55,660 nucleotides of DNA, from contig NZ_NQLA01000018.1 of assembly GCF_002252705.1 (NCBI RefSeq), positions 1 through 55,660 on the forward strand. Reading direction: 5' to 3'. Under the pieces are notes generated by a model. The model saw only the letters and a program-made list of their open reading frames with translations. It was not told the DNA's origin and did no database searches. Of this stretch, positions 8,446 to 17,783 are shown piece after piece (the first letter of the stretch is position 1; each line of letters starts with the position of its first letter). The stretch comes from Vulcanococcus limneticus LL. Its GTDB lineage: Bacteria; Cyanobacteriota; Cyanobacteriia; PCC-6307; Cyanobiaceae. A program made the position numbers and the translations under genes.

Positions 8446-9378
8446 GTGTCTGCCTTGAGCGCGGTTTCCCCTTCCCAGCCAAGCCCCGCAGATCAGCCCA
8501 TCCCCTGGGAACGCGCAGAGGCAGACCCCCAGCACTCGGCGCCCGAACGCTTCGGGGTGATCGGCCTGGGCCGCATGGCCCAGGCTTTGTTGTGGCCGCT
8601 GATCGACGCTGGCCTTGTGCCACTGGTCTCGGTGCGGGCGGCCGTGGGCACGGCCGCCTCGGCGGAGCGGCTGGCGGCGGGGCATCCCGGCCTGGCGGTG
8701 GGTACCGACCCCGGCGAGGCCTGGCGGGCGCCGGTGCTGCTGCTGGCGGTGAAGCCCCAGCTCCTGGATACCGTGGCGGCGAGCGTCCCCATGGACGGGC
8801 TCCGCGATCCAGGACCCGCCGCCACGGGGGCCACCGCCACTCCGAAACCCCTGCTGATCTCCGTGCTGGCGGGCGTGACCCTGGCGCGGCTCCAGCGCCT
8901 GTTCCCTGGTCATCGGGTGGTGAGGGCCGTGCCCAATACCCCCTGCCTGGTGCGTGCCGGCCTGACCGGCCTGGCCTGGGGCGAGGGCATTGAGCCGGCA
9001 ACCCGCGCCTGGGTGGGCCAGCTGTTTGCCCAGGTGGGGGAGGTGCTGGAGCTGCCCGAGCCCCAGCTCGACGGCTTCCTGGCCCTCACGTCCTCAGGGC
9101 CGGCCTTTGTGGCCCTGGTGGCCGAGGCGATGGCCGATGGCGCCGTCGCGGCCGGTCTGCCACGGGCGCTGGCCCATCACCTGGCCCACCGCACCCTGGC
9201 GGGCACTGCGGCCCTGCTGCACGGGCAGGAGCTGCATCCAGGCCAGCTCAAGGACATGGTGACCAGCCCCGCCGGCACCACCATCGCCGGGATCCGCCAG
9301 CTGGAGAGCAGGGGTGTGCGCTCCGCCCTGATCGAGGCGGTGCTGGCGGCGGCGGAGCGCAGTCGGGAGCTGGCCTGA
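8446..9378 (+). CDS. proC: Pyrroline-5-carboxylate reductase
   Basis: The last enzyme of proline biosynthesis, reducing P5C with NAD(P)H. The Rossmann motif GVIGLGRMA is near residue 37. The C-terminal dimerisation and active-site domain shows the signature LTSSGPAFVALVAEAMADGA and a later DMVTSPAGTTI. 310 residues, with a Pro/Ser-rich N-terminal extension of about 35. The start is uncertain between GTG 8446 and TTG 8455. Confidence 0.92.
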   Translation: MSALSAVSPSQPSPADQPIPWERAEADPQHSAPERFGVIGLGRMAQALLWPLIDAGLVPLVSVRAAVGTAASAERLAAGHPGLAVGTDPGEAWRAPVLLLAVKPQLLDTVAASVPMDGLRDPGPAATGATATPKPLLISVLAGVTLARLQRLFPGHRVVRAVPNTPCLVRAGLTGLAWGEGIEPATRAWVGQLFAQVGEVLELPEPQLDGFLALTSSGPAFVALVAEAMADGAVAAGLPRALAHHLAHRTLAGTAALLHGQELHPGQLKDMVTSPAGTTIAGIRQLESRGVRSALIEAVLAAAERSRELA

Positions 9379-9387
9379 GACGGCTGC

Positions 9388-10053
9388 TCAGCCGGGGTCC
9401 GTTTCGGCCTTGGGTTGCCCCAGCCTGGGCTCGGTGCCGGCCAGCAGCCGCTCGATGTTGCTGCGGTGGCGCCACACCACCAGCACGGTGGTGAGCAGGG
9501 CCAGCGCCAGGTAGGCGGGGCGCAGGCCCGTGCCGGCGCTGGCGAAGGAGCCGAGCATCAGCAGCGGCAGGCTCAGGGCCGCCACCACGCTCGATAGCGA
9601 CACGATCCGACTGAGGCTCAGGGTCGTGAGGAAGATCCCGAAGCAGGCCAGGCCCACGGCCGGCACCAGGCCCAGCAGCATGCCCAGGCCCGTGGCCACC
9701 GCCTTGCCACCCTTGCCGCCCAGCCAGATCGGCCAGCTGTGGCCGGCCAGGGCCGCCAGGCCGGCAGCCACCACGCCCGCGTCCAGGGTCCAGTTGCCCG
9801 TGCCGAGGGGCGTCCCGAGCGGCTCCAGCAGCAGCATCGCCAGCCGCACCGCCGCCGTGCCCTTGAGCACGTCCACCAGGAACACCACCAGGGCCGGGCC
9901 CTTGCCGAACTGGCGCAACACGTTGGTGGCGCCTGTGGAGCCGGAGCCGAGGCTGCGGATGTCCACGCCGCGCAACCAGCGGCCCGCCAGGTAGCCGCTG
10001 GGGATCGAGCCGAGCAGGTAGCCCAAGGCGAGGGCGAGCAGGGTCAGGGTCAC
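9388..10053 (-). CDS. plsY: Acyl-phosphate:glycerol-3-phosphate acyltransferase
   Basis: A membrane enzyme that makes lysophosphatidic acid, the first acylation in phospholipid synthesis. The three PlsY motifs are present: GSIPSGYLAGR, IRSLGSGSTGATNVLR and GKGGKAVATGLG. Hydrophobic segments fit the usual five to seven-span topology. The GTG start at 10053 overlaps the stop of the DUF3086 gene by four bases, so it is translationally coupled to it. 221 residues. Confidence 0.93.
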   Translation of the reverse strand: MTLTLLALALGYLLGSIPSGYLAGRWLRGVDIRSLGSGSTGATNVLRQFGKGPALVVFLVDVLKGTAAVRLAMLLLEPLGTPLGTGNWTLDAGVVAAGLAALAGHSWPIWLGGKGGKAVATGLGMLLGLVPAVGLACFGIFLTTLSLSRIVSLSSVVAALSLPLLMLGSFASAGTGLRPAYLALALLTTVLVVWRHRSNIERLLAGTEPRLGQPKAETDPG

Positions 10054-11066
10054 AGAAGGTCGTCCTCCAGGGCGAAGTCGTCGGGGCCGGGGGCGAACGC
10101 CAGCCAGACGGGGAACTGCAGCACCGCCACATCCACCACCTGCTCGGCCGCGTCCACCACGATGAAGGGCAGCTCGCCCCGCTCCTCCAGCCGGTCGGCC
10201 CGCTCGATCAGGGCATCGGCCCGCTCGAACAGCACGATGCCGCTGTTGGGGCCGAAGTCCTCCCGGCTCAGGCCCAGGCAGTCCTGCAAGCCGCGCCGCC
10301 ATTCCCCCAGCCGCTCGGGCCGCCCCGCCAGCACCAGGGTCTGGAAGCGCTTGCCGTAGAGCTCGCCGAGGATGGCGATGGCCGCGGCTGCCACCAGGGC
10401 ATTGCGGTTACGGCTGCCGGTGCTGGGCTGGGCGCCGCGGCCCCCTTGGGCCAGGAACCAGCCGTCCAGCAGGGCCGCGGCCGAGGGCTCCAGGCTGCGG
10501 CGCAGCTTCCAGGGGTCGGCGTAGAAGTCCGGCGGGCCCTGGAAGGCGGCCAGGCGGTCTTGGATCAGGGCCTCGTCCTGGCTGAACAGGCCCGCGGCGG
10601 CCGGTGCGGCCTGGTTCGGATCGGGGGCGGCGGCGGCCTGGTCCAGTGGGGAGGGCTGCACCACCAGGGGCTGCACCACCAGCTCCATCTGTTCGGCCGC
10701 GCTGGCCAGATCCTGCAGGGCCCCCACCAGGTAGTCCTGGAAGCCTTTGAGCCGGCGGGCGATGGCGTCGGACTGGCCGAAGAAGCTGCTGCCCAGCTCG
10801 CGCTGCAGCTGCTCGCGGCGCCCCTCAAGCTCACTGATCTCCCGCAGCAGGGCGCCCCGGCGGGTCTGCAGCTCGCCCAGGGCCAGCTCCAGCAGCTGCT
10901 CCTGGGGCCCTCCGGCCGTGGCGCCAGCCGGGGGCTGCTCGACGCCAGGCTGGGGAGCCGGAGCCGGAGCCGTGGCCCGGTCGGTGTCGCGCTCTGGGGT
11001 GGGCTCCGTGACGGGCTCCAGGGCCGGCGTGGCGTCCGGGGGCGTGGCGATCGCGTCGTCGCTCAT
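10050..11066 (-). CDS. DUF3086 domain protein
   Basis: A 338-residue protein with a Pro/Ala/Glu-rich N terminus (to about residue 55), then a charged coiled-coil-like stretch (ELALGELQTRRGALLREISE and following). The C-terminal globular domain contains PDFYADPWKLRRSLEPSAAA and LPFIVVDAAEQVVDV. This matches the cyanobacterial DUF3086 family, function unknown. ATGA-type overlaps link it to the DUF3119 gene upstream and plsY downstream, so a role around lipids or the envelope is suggested only by context. Confidence 0.8.
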   Translation of the reverse strand: MSDDAIATPPDATPALEPVTEPTPERDTDRATAPAPAPQPGVEQPPAGATAGGPQEQLLELALGELQTRRGALLREISELEGRREQLQRELGSSFFGQSDAIARRLKGFQDYLVGALQDLASAAEQMELVVQPLVVQPSPLDQAAAAPDPNQAAPAAAGLFSQDEALIQDRLAAFQGPPDFYADPWKLRRSLEPSAAALLDGWFLAQGGRGAQPSTGSRNRNALVAAAAIAILGELYGKRFQTLVLAGRPERLGEWRRGLQDCLGLSREDFGPNSGIVLFERADALIERADRLEERGELPFIVVDAAEQVVDVAVLQFPVWLAFAPGPDDFALEDDLL

Positions 11067-11458
11067 GGCAGGGCGCTCAGTCGTTGGGTGAGCTGCGCGC
11101 GCAAGGTGGTGGCATCAAACAGCACGGGCAACAGGTGGATGCTGCGCTGTTCACGGAAATAGAACAGCACCGGTAGCGGCCCCCAGAACAGCTTCCAGCC
11201 CAGCCACTCGACGTAGGGGAAGCGGCGCAGCAGGCTCTGCTGGCGCCACACCAGCAGGGCATCCTCGCTGAACTGCAGCCGCAGCAGCTGGCTCTGCAGG
11301 AGCAGGAACAGGCCGAACAGGCTCACCAGCAAAGCCAGCCAGGGCACGCCGCCCGCGCGGGGGCCCACGGGCAGGAGGGCCAGGCCGAGAACTACCACCC
11401 CCAGGGGCACCCACACCCTCGGCGCCAGGGTGACGCCCAGCTCCGGGTCGAAGCTCAT
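11063..11458 (-). CDS. DUF3119 family membrane protein
   Basis: A 131-residue protein with two or three hydrophobic segments near residues 13-60, then a soluble tail with WRQQSLLRRFPYVEWLGWK and PVLFYFREQRSIHLLPVLFD. It is PH-domain-like in general appearance and typical of DUF3119. The ATG at 11458 is chosen; the frame extends to 11500 without similarity. It is the first gene of the coupled trio with DUF3086 and plsY. Confidence 0.8.
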   Translation of the reverse strand: MSFDPELGVTLAPRVWVPLGVVVLGLALLPVGPRAGGVPWLALLVSLFGLFLLLQSQLLRLQFSEDALLVWRQQSLLRRFPYVEWLGWKLFWGPLPVLFYFREQRSIHLLPVLFDATTLRAQLTQRLSALP

Positions 11459-11616
11459 GTCATCTCCGGTCACAGCGCCGCTCCCCTCTGGTGTTGGCAT
11501 CGCGTTGTTGTCGGCATCGCAGGGTGGGATCGCAGGGGCTGGAAGCGCAGTACGCGTCAGGCTGCATTCTCAGTGACGGGACGTGCGGCGACGGGGCCCA
11601 GCGGCGTGGGTCGTGC

Positions 11617-12399
11617 TCAGTCGCCGAACAGCAGCTGGGTCAGCACCACGTCCACCAGCGACACGGTCACCAGAATCATCACCACGGCGCCGGTGGTGCT
11701 GGTCCCCACCTCCTTGGGACCACCCTTGGTGGTGAGGCCCCAGCCGCAGGAGATCACGGCGATCTGCAGCCCGAAGACCACCGCCTTGATCAGCATCGAG
11801 GGCAGGTCGGAGGGATCGAGCCAGGTGCGCACCGAGTTCCAGAACACCGAGGGCGGGATTCCGTAGAGGGCCGTGCTGCTGACCTGTCCCGACCAGACCG
11901 CCACCCAGAAGAACAGCAGGCACTGGATCGGTGTCATCAGCACCATCGCCAGCAGCCGCGGCACCACCAGATACTCCACGGGGTCGGTGCGCAGCATCGT
12001 GATCGCGTCGATCTGCTCGGTGACCTTCATGGTTCCGAGCTGGGCGGCATAGGCCGTGGCCACCTTGCCGGTGATCAGGGTGGCGGTGAGGATCGGCGCG
12101 ATCTCCCGGGCCAGGCCGATCGCCAGGATGCCGCCCACGGTAGAGCCTGCGCCCTGCTTGGAGAGCTCGGCCGCCACCTGGATGTTGAACACGGTGCCGG
12201 CGGCCAGGGCCGTGATCAGCACGATCAGGACGCTGCCCGGGCCGGCCTCATGCAGCTGCTCGATCAGGTCGTTGAAGCCGATGCGGCCCCGGGCGATCGC
12301 GGCCACGGCCTGGCCGCCGATCAGGGCGCTGCTGCCGAGGCGCCGCAGCCAGCGCGGCCGCAGCCAGGCGGGAGTGGGGACGCTGGAGGAGCGGCTCAT
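11617..12399 (-). CDS. MlaE-family ABC transporter permease
   Basis: An inner-membrane permease of the Mla/TGD-type lipid transport systems. The family signature is clear: AAGTVFNIQVAAEL, REIAPILTATLITGKV, AQLGTMKVTEQIDAI and the C-terminal GGPKEVGTSTTGAVV. 260 residues with about five spans. The ATPase and the MCE substrate-binding protein are not in the window. Its ATG overlaps the stop of the upstream MFS gene by four bases, an unusual partner. Confidence 0.9.
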   Translation of the reverse strand: MSRSSSVPTPAWLRPRWLRRLGSSALIGGQAVAAIARGRIGFNDLIEQLHEAGPGSVLIVLITALAAGTVFNIQVAAELSKQGAGSTVGGILAIGLAREIAPILTATLITGKVATAYAAQLGTMKVTEQIDAITMLRTDPVEYLVVPRLLAMVLMTPIQCLLFFWVAVWSGQVSSTALYGIPPSVFWNSVRTWLDPSDLPSMLIKAVVFGLQIAVISCGWGLTTKGGPKEVGTSTTGAVVMILVTVSLVDVVLTQLLFGD

Positions 12400-13907
12400 C
12401 CGTCCACTCCGATCGGCTGACCATTCCCCTGGCTGGCATCGCTCCCATCCGGCCCGCTGGTCGCGAGGCTGCGCTGGGGCCAGCGGCGCACCACCAGCAG
12501 CCCCAGCAGCACCAGCACCGCCGGGATGATGCCCATGCAGAGCCGAATCGCCACCAGGGCGCTGTCCGGCTGAATGGCGTTGCGGGCGGCCTGGTAGCCG
12601 CTCAGGCTCATCAGGTTGCCGAAGAAGAACAGGGCGAAGCTGATGCAGATCTTCTGGCTCAGCACCATCCAGGCGCTGTACTGGCCCGCCGGCTTTTCGG
12701 GATCGGCGTCGATCGCATCGGGCAGAAGGGCCCAGGGGATGAGGTAGGCCGTGGAGGCCCCGACCCCCGCCGTGATGATGGTGGCCAGCAGCAGCAGCAG
12801 CCGGGCCAGGTTGATCGCCGAGCCGGTGGGGAGGATGGCGGCATCGAGGGCCGGCAGCACCATCGCCAGCAGGCAGGCGGCAATCCAGAGTGCGCCGCCT
12901 GTGTGCAGGGCCTGGAGCCGGCCACGGCGGTGGGCGACCCCATTCCAGAGCCACAGTCCACCCAGGGTGCTGACCATGAACGGCAGCAGGATCCAGTTGC
13001 TCCAGCCCTCGGGCACGTGCATCACCACCGGCAGGTAGATCAGCGCCGCGGTCTGCATGATCTGCAGGGCGCACCAGAGCAGCAGGTAGAGCCCCAGCAC
13101 CTTGAGGAAGCGGCGGTTGCGGCTCACTCGCCGCAGCAGCCTGCGCGTGGTTCCCGTCTCACTCACCGGGCGCTGGCAGTGGCGGGCGGCCGGGGCCAGG
13201 CCCCAGCCGCAGAGCAGGGTGGAGGCGGAGATGATCAGCCCCGTGGCGATCCCCACCTGGAAGTAGCTGGCGGGGTTGTGATGGTCGCGCAGCAGCAGGC
13301 CGCCCAGCACGGTGCCGACCAGGCTGGCGATGATCGAGCCGGTGAAGCGGGCCGTGTTGAGCCGGGTCCGCAGCGACACATCGGTGGTCAGCTCCGCCGC
13401 CAGGGCCGCATAGGGCAGGTTGACGCAGGTGTAGAGGCTGTTCGCCACCACGGAGATCAGCACGAACACCGTGAACTTCATCCAGGGCCCGCCCGGTGGC
13501 AGCCACCACATGAAGGCCATGGCGACGCCCAGGGGCATGGCGCTCCAGATGATCCAGGGCAGCCGTGGGCCCGAGCGGCTCTGGGTCTTGTCGCTCAGCC
13601 AGCCGACGATCGGGTCGTTGATGGCATCCCAGAGTCGCGCCACCATCAGCACCAGACCCGCCATCCAGGCGGGCAGGCCGGCGGCGGCCGTGTAGAAGAT
13701 GAAGAGATAGAAGCCGATCAGGGCAGCTGCCATCCCCGTGCCGGCATCGCCGAGGCCGTAGGCCCAGAGCAGGCGTCGCCGGGCGCTGCCGCGCAGCTCA
13801 GAGGCGTCGCTGACGGGTCTGAGCTGCGCGGCAGCGGGCTCCGTCGGGGTGCCGGACCGGGAGTCGGTGGAGCTCGTCGCCAACGCTGCAACCCGAACGC
13901 AGGTCAT
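12396..13907 (-). CDS. MFS transporter, glycoside-pentoside-hexuronide:cation symporter type
   Basis: A 503-residue, roughly 12-span carrier of the GPH (MelB-like) family. AYGLGDAGTGMA at the first helix and the loop motif RLWDAINDPIVGWLSDKTQSRSGP are diagnostic. DPEKPAGQYSAW and a late loop end the second half. It probably imports or exports a sugar or related solute with Na+ or H+; the substrate is unknown. The start is taken at ATG 13907 (MTCVRV). A start closer to residue 40 would also fit because the first 40 residues are low-complexity. Confidence 0.8.
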   Translation of the reverse strand: MTCVRVAALATSSTDSRSGTPTEPAAAQLRPVSDASELRGSARRRLLWAYGLGDAGTGMAAALIGFYLFIFYTAAAGLPAWMAGLVLMVARLWDAINDPIVGWLSDKTQSRSGPRLPWIIWSAMPLGVAMAFMWWLPPGGPWMKFTVFVLISVVANSLYTCVNLPYAALAAELTTDVSLRTRLNTARFTGSIIASLVGTVLGGLLLRDHHNPASYFQVGIATGLIISASTLLCGWGLAPAARHCQRPVSETGTTRRLLRRVSRNRRFLKVLGLYLLLWCALQIMQTAALIYLPVVMHVPEGWSNWILLPFMVSTLGGLWLWNGVAHRRGRLQALHTGGALWIAACLLAMVLPALDAAILPTGSAINLARLLLLLATIITAGVGASTAYLIPWALLPDAIDADPEKPAGQYSAWMVLSQKICISFALFFFGNLMSLSGYQAARNAIQPDSALVAIRLCMGIIPAVLVLLGLLVVRRWPQRSLATSGPDGSDASQGNGQPIGVDG

Positions 13908-14047
13908 AATGCTGCAGCCGGCCGCTTCCGCAGGGGCTGGACGTGGTTTCAGGCCACGGGTCCCCAGGTTTCGGTGGCGATCCAAGGGGCGAACCCAGGG
14001 TTGCGTTGGCCATTCGGATTCATCCGGATCGTGAACCTCCCCCAATC

Positions 14048-14118
<71 letters not shown>

Positions 14119-14202
14119 TAGATTTTTCAGCTCGATTTTCCATCTTTCGTCTGCGGCTCCATGACGCGAGCTCCGCTGCGTCCTGCAGTCCCGCTGGGCG
14201 TG

Positions 14203-16311
14203 TCAGAGCCTGACACCCTGCAGCAGCGGGCTGGCCACCAGCAGGCCCAGGCTGCGGCCCTCCAGGTGCATCGTCGTGGCGCTCCAGGTGGGGGGGACGG
14301 CGGGGAGATCCTCACCATCGCCCAGATCGGTGGCGATCGCCCGCCGCCAGCCGCTCGGGCAGGGCGGCACGCTGAAGTCCATGGCCTGGTGGTAGGCGTT
14401 CATCCCGCACCACAGCAGCGGGCCGGCCTGGGGATCCTCCAGGCTCCAGGCCAGGGAGTGCGACCAGCTGGCCCAGTCGGGCTTGCCTAGCTCCACCCCG
14501 TGCCAGTGGCGCCACAGCTGACCGGGCAGGTCGCTGCGCCGGTGGGGGACCTCCCCGGGGGCCAGCCCCGTGCTGGGGGCCTCGGCGTGGGGGTGCTCCG
14601 GGTTGAGCAGGGGCGCCAGCAGCCGGCGCAGGGCCACCAGCCGCTGCAGGAAGCTGCGCAGGGCCAGGTCGTCGGCGTCGGGGCTCCAGTGCATCCAGCC
14701 CAGGGGGTTGTCCTGGCACCAGCTGTTGTTGTTGCCGCCCTGGCTGCGGCGCACCTCATCGCCCATCAGCAGCATCGGCGTGCCGGGGGCCAGCAGCAGG
14801 GAGCTGAGCAGGTTGCGCAGCTGGCGGTTGCGCAACCCCTGCACCGCCGGGTCGCTGCAGGGGCCCTCGCGGCCGTGGTTCCAGCTGTTGTTGTGATTGT
14901 CGCCGTCGCGGTCCTGCTCGCCGTTGGCCAGGTTGTGCTTGCGGTCGTAGCTCACCAGATCCGCCAGGGTGAAGCCGTCGTGGGCGGTGAGAAACGTGAT
15001 GCTGCGGCCCAGGCCGGCCGGCTGGCCGCCGTAGAGATCCGGACTGCCCGCCATCCGTTGCCCCATCGGCCAGCAGCTGCGCTCATCGCCCTTCCAGAAG
15101 CGGCGCAGGTCGTCGCGGAATCGGCCGTTCCAGGCGCCCATGCGCCGGGCCGGGAAGTCGGCGAGGCGGTAGAGACCGCCGCAGTCCCAGGGTTCGCTCA
15201 CCAGTTTGAGGTCGGCCAGCTCGGGATCGGCCTCGATCTCCTCGAACAGGGGCGGCAGGTCGAGCGGGGCCAGCTCCTCGCCGCGGCTGAGGGCGATGCC
15301 CAGGTCGAAGCGGAAGCCATCCACCCCCAGCTCCAGGGCCCAGCAGCGCATCGATTCGAGGATCAGCCGCCGCACCAGGGCCCGGTTGGCGGCAATGCTG
15401 TTGCCGCAGCCGCTCACGTCCAGGTAGTCGCCGCGGGCGTTCTGGTGGTAGTAGAGGCGGTCGTCGAGGCCGCGCCAGCTGAGGGTGGGGCCGGCCTGGT
15501 TGCCCTCGCTGGTGTGGTTGTAGACCACATCCACCAGCACCTCGATGCCGGCCTGGTGGCAGGCGCTCACCAGCTGGCGCACCTGCTGGCGGATCTGCAG
15601 GGGATCACGGCCGTGCTGGTAGCCGTGGTGGGGCGCCATCCAGCTGATCGGGCTGTAGCCCCAGTAGTTCTGGCGGCCGGCCGGGGCGTCCTGGGGATCG
15701 AAGGCCATCACCGGCAGCAGCTCCACCGTGGTGATGCCCAGCTCCTGCAGGTAGGGGATCGCCTCCACTAGGCCCAGGTAGGTGCCCTGCAGCTCGGGCG
15801 GCACCGGCGAACCGGCGCCGCGGCTGAAGCCGCCCACGTGCAGCTCGTAGATCACCGTGCGCTGCCAGCTGTGGCGCGGCCGCGGGGCGGCCACGAAGTC
15901 GAAGCGCTCCCGCTCGGTGACCACCCCCTTCAGGCAGCTGGCCGTGTTGGGGATCGCGCCCACCGCGTCGGCCCGGCGGTAGACGTCCCAGCCGGCGATG
16001 GCCCGGGCGCAGGGGTCGAGCAGCACCTTGGAGGGGTTGAAGCCGTGGCGGCCGGGCTGTAGCGGCCCGAACACCCGATAGCCGTAGCAGCAGCCGATGC
16101 CGATCCCCTCCACTTCGCCGTGCCAGTGGTCGCCGGAGCGGTTCGCCACGGGATCGAGGGCGATCACCTGCTGGGGCTCCGGTGCGCTGGCGTGGGAGAA
16201 CAGCAGCAGCTCCACCCGGGTGGCGAGGGGAGCCACCACGGAGAAGTTGACGCCCCGCGCCGTGGGCGTGGCTCCCAGGGGCCAGGGGTGTCCGGGTCGG
16301 AGCGGAGCCAC
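14203..16311 (-). CDS. glgX: Glycogen debranching enzyme (isoamylase type)
   Basis: A GH13 enzyme that hydrolyses alpha-1,6 branches in glycogen. An N-terminal CBM48-like domain (GATPTARGVNFSVVAP) precedes the catalytic barrel. Visible catalytic blocks are VDVVYNHT, GFRFDL with the nucleophile Asp, LVSEPWD with the acid Glu, and TAHDGFTLADL. 702 residues is normal. The start is the GTG at 16311 (MAPLRPGHPW). A short palindrome (GTGTCAG/CTGACAC, 14200-14216) overlaps its stop codon. Confidence 0.93.
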   Translation of the reverse strand: MAPLRPGHPWPLGATPTARGVNFSVVAPLATRVELLLFSHASAPEPQQVIALDPVANRSGDHWHGEVEGIGIGCCYGYRVFGPLQPGRHGFNPSKVLLDPCARAIAGWDVYRRADAVGAIPNTASCLKGVVTERERFDFVAAPRPRHSWQRTVIYELHVGGFSRGAGSPVPPELQGTYLGLVEAIPYLQELGITTVELLPVMAFDPQDAPAGRQNYWGYSPISWMAPHHGYQHGRDPLQIRQQVRQLVSACHQAGIEVLVDVVYNHTSEGNQAGPTLSWRGLDDRLYYHQNARGDYLDVSGCGNSIAANRALVRRLILESMRCWALELGVDGFRFDLGIALSRGEELAPLDLPPLFEEIEADPELADLKLVSEPWDCGGLYRLADFPARRMGAWNGRFRDDLRRFWKGDERSCWPMGQRMAGSPDLYGGQPAGLGRSITFLTAHDGFTLADLVSYDRKHNLANGEQDRDGDNHNNSWNHGREGPCSDPAVQGLRNRQLRNLLSSLLLAPGTPMLLMGDEVRRSQGGNNNSWCQDNPLGWMHWSPDADDLALRSFLQRLVALRRLLAPLLNPEHPHAEAPSTGLAPGEVPHRRSDLPGQLWRHWHGVELGKPDWASWSHSLAWSLEDPQAGPLLWCGMNAYHQAMDFSVPPCPSGWRRAIATDLGDGEDLPAVPPTWSATTMHLEGRSLGLLVASPLLQGVRL

Positions 16312-16390
16312 CGGAACGAGCGGACAGTCTCCACAAGCTAGGTGGCGTCACCCGCCGCGACGGTTGCGCACGCTGCTCCAGGCTGGTGCC

Positions 16391-17272
16391 ATGTCCCAGT
16401 CCCCCAGCCCCCTCCAGCCCAGCGGCTCCCCGTCCGGAGGTCTCCCCGGGCCCGCCTCCGCCCGATCCGAGGCTGTCGTGCCTGTCCCTGAGGCGCCGGC
16501 TGCTGCGTCCTATGCCTGGTCGCCGCCGGCGGAGGCCGGCCGCCCGCCCCAGCCCGTGCTGCCGGGGCTGTGGCTGTTCGCCCCCAGCCGCGACAGCCAC
16601 GGCGGCAGTGCATGGTGGCTGGAGCATCTCGATGGCGGCCTGCTGATCGATTGCCCCGGCTGGACCGAGGCCAACCTGGCGTTCCTGGCCCGCCAGGCCG
16701 GCGGCCGCATTGTGCTCACCAGCCGTGAGGGCCACGGCCGCTGCCGCCGCTTTCAGCAGGCCCTGGGGTGGCCGGTGCTGGTGCAGGAGCAGGAGGCCTA
16801 TCTGTTGCCGGGGGTGGAGCGGCTGGAGACCTTCGCGGCCGCTCGGCAGCTCTCGCCGCGGCTGCACCTGCTCTGGACCCCGGGGCCCACGCCCGGGTCC
16901 TGCGTGCTACTGGCGAGCGGCTGCGGTGCCCCAACCGGCGATGCGGGCGGCCCTGGGGGGGGGCAGCCGGACGACGATCTGGCCGGCCAGCAGGGCGACA
17001 TCCTCTTCTGCGGTCGGCTGCTCAGCCCCACCGCCCCCGGCCTGGCTGCGCCGCTGCGCACCGCCCGCAGCTTCCACTGGGGCCGCTGGCTGGGCAGCCT
17101 GGATGCCCTGCGGCGCCGCCTGCCGCCCGATTCCCCCTGCTGGATTGCCAGTGGGGCCGGGCTTGGAGCCCTGCGCGGCGGCAAGGTGATCAAGGGCGGC
17201 CGCGCCCTGTTGGAGGAGCTCGATCTGGAGGCGCTGGCGGCCGCCGCGGCCTCCCCCAACCCAGCGTCCTGA
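16391..17272 (+). CDS. MBL-fold-like protein lacking metal ligands
   Basis: A 293-residue protein whose core resembles a metallo-beta-lactamase-fold hydrolase: GLLIDCPGWTEAN (first strands), RIVLTSREGHGRCRRFQ, HLLWTPGPTPGSCVLL and GDILFCGRLLSP. The position where active enzymes carry HxHxDH reads TSREGHGR here, so the zinc site appears lost and enzymatic activity is doubtful. It has a Pro/Ala-rich N terminus of about 50 residues. It starts at ATG 16391, divergent from glgX. Function unknown. Confidence 0.65.
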   Translation: MSQSPSPLQPSGSPSGGLPGPASARSEAVVPVPEAPAAASYAWSPPAEAGRPPQPVLPGLWLFAPSRDSHGGSAWWLEHLDGGLLIDCPGWTEANLAFLARQAGGRIVLTSREGHGRCRRFQQALGWPVLVQEQEAYLLPGVERLETFAAARQLSPRLHLLWTPGPTPGSCVLLASGCGAPTGDAGGPGGGQPDDDLAGQQGDILFCGRLLSPTAPGLAAPLRTARSFHWGRWLGSLDALRRRLPPDSPCWIASGAGLGALRGGKVIKGGRALLEELDLEALAAAAASPNPAS

Positions 17273-17326
17273 GCCCCGGTCGTGAGCCAAAAGGCCCCAG
17301 ATCCACACTGCCCCGGACCTTTTCGG

Positions 17327-17355
17327 TTGCCGGGCTCGCCGGTGCCCCATACGAT
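17327..17355 (+). promoter_or_regulatory. Candidate sigma70-type promoter of the HU gene
   Basis: TTGCCG at 17327-17332 and TACGAT at 17350-17355 are separated by exactly 17 bases and lie about 80 bases upstream of the HU start. This is a pattern reading only. Confidence 0.45.
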
Positions 17356-17436
17356 TGGCGCGCTGAATCCCAGTGGCAGTCGACGTTCCCTCCGACCTGC
17401 CCGGCTCCCGCTGACCCAGAAGGCCTCCCCACTCCG

Positions 17437-17718
17437 ATGAACAAAGCTGACCTCGTCAACCTCGTTGCTGCCCGCACCGAGCTGACCAAGACCGACGTCG
17501 CCCAGGTGGTCGATGCCCTGATCGACACGATCATCGACTCCGTCGTCGACGGCAAGAAGGTGTCGATCCTCGGCTTCGGATCCTTCGAGCCCCGCGACCG
17601 CTCCGCTCGCCAGGGCCTGAACCCCAAGACCGGCGAGAAGATCAAGATCGACGCCAAGCGCGTGCCCGCCTTCACCGCCGGCAAGCTGTTCAAGGACAAG
17701 GTCCAGGGCGTCGCCTGA
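17437..17718 (+). CDS. HU family DNA-binding protein
   Basis: A histone-like DNA-bending dimer. MNKADLVNLVAARTELTK starts the helical body, ILGFGSFEPRDRSARQGLNP is the HU/IHF signature, and KRVPAFTAGKLFKDKV closes the fold. 93 residues. It starts at ATG 17437 after a candidate promoter. gluQ follows directly and its frame runs on from inside this gene. Confidence 0.95.
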   Translation: MNKADLVNLVAARTELTKTDVAQVVDALIDTIIDSVVDGKKVSILGFGSFEPRDRSARQGLNPKTGEKIKIDAKRVPAFTAGKLFKDKVQGVA

Positions 17719-17783
17719 GCCCAGACCAGCACCCTGCAGACCCCCTGAGTCCAGAGCTGCTGCGTCCGGATCTTCCCAGGCTC

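Noticed and set aside
14200-14216. GTGTCAG/CTGACAC palindrome as a glgX terminator
   Set aside because: It overlaps the stop codon and has no T tract after it on the minus strand.
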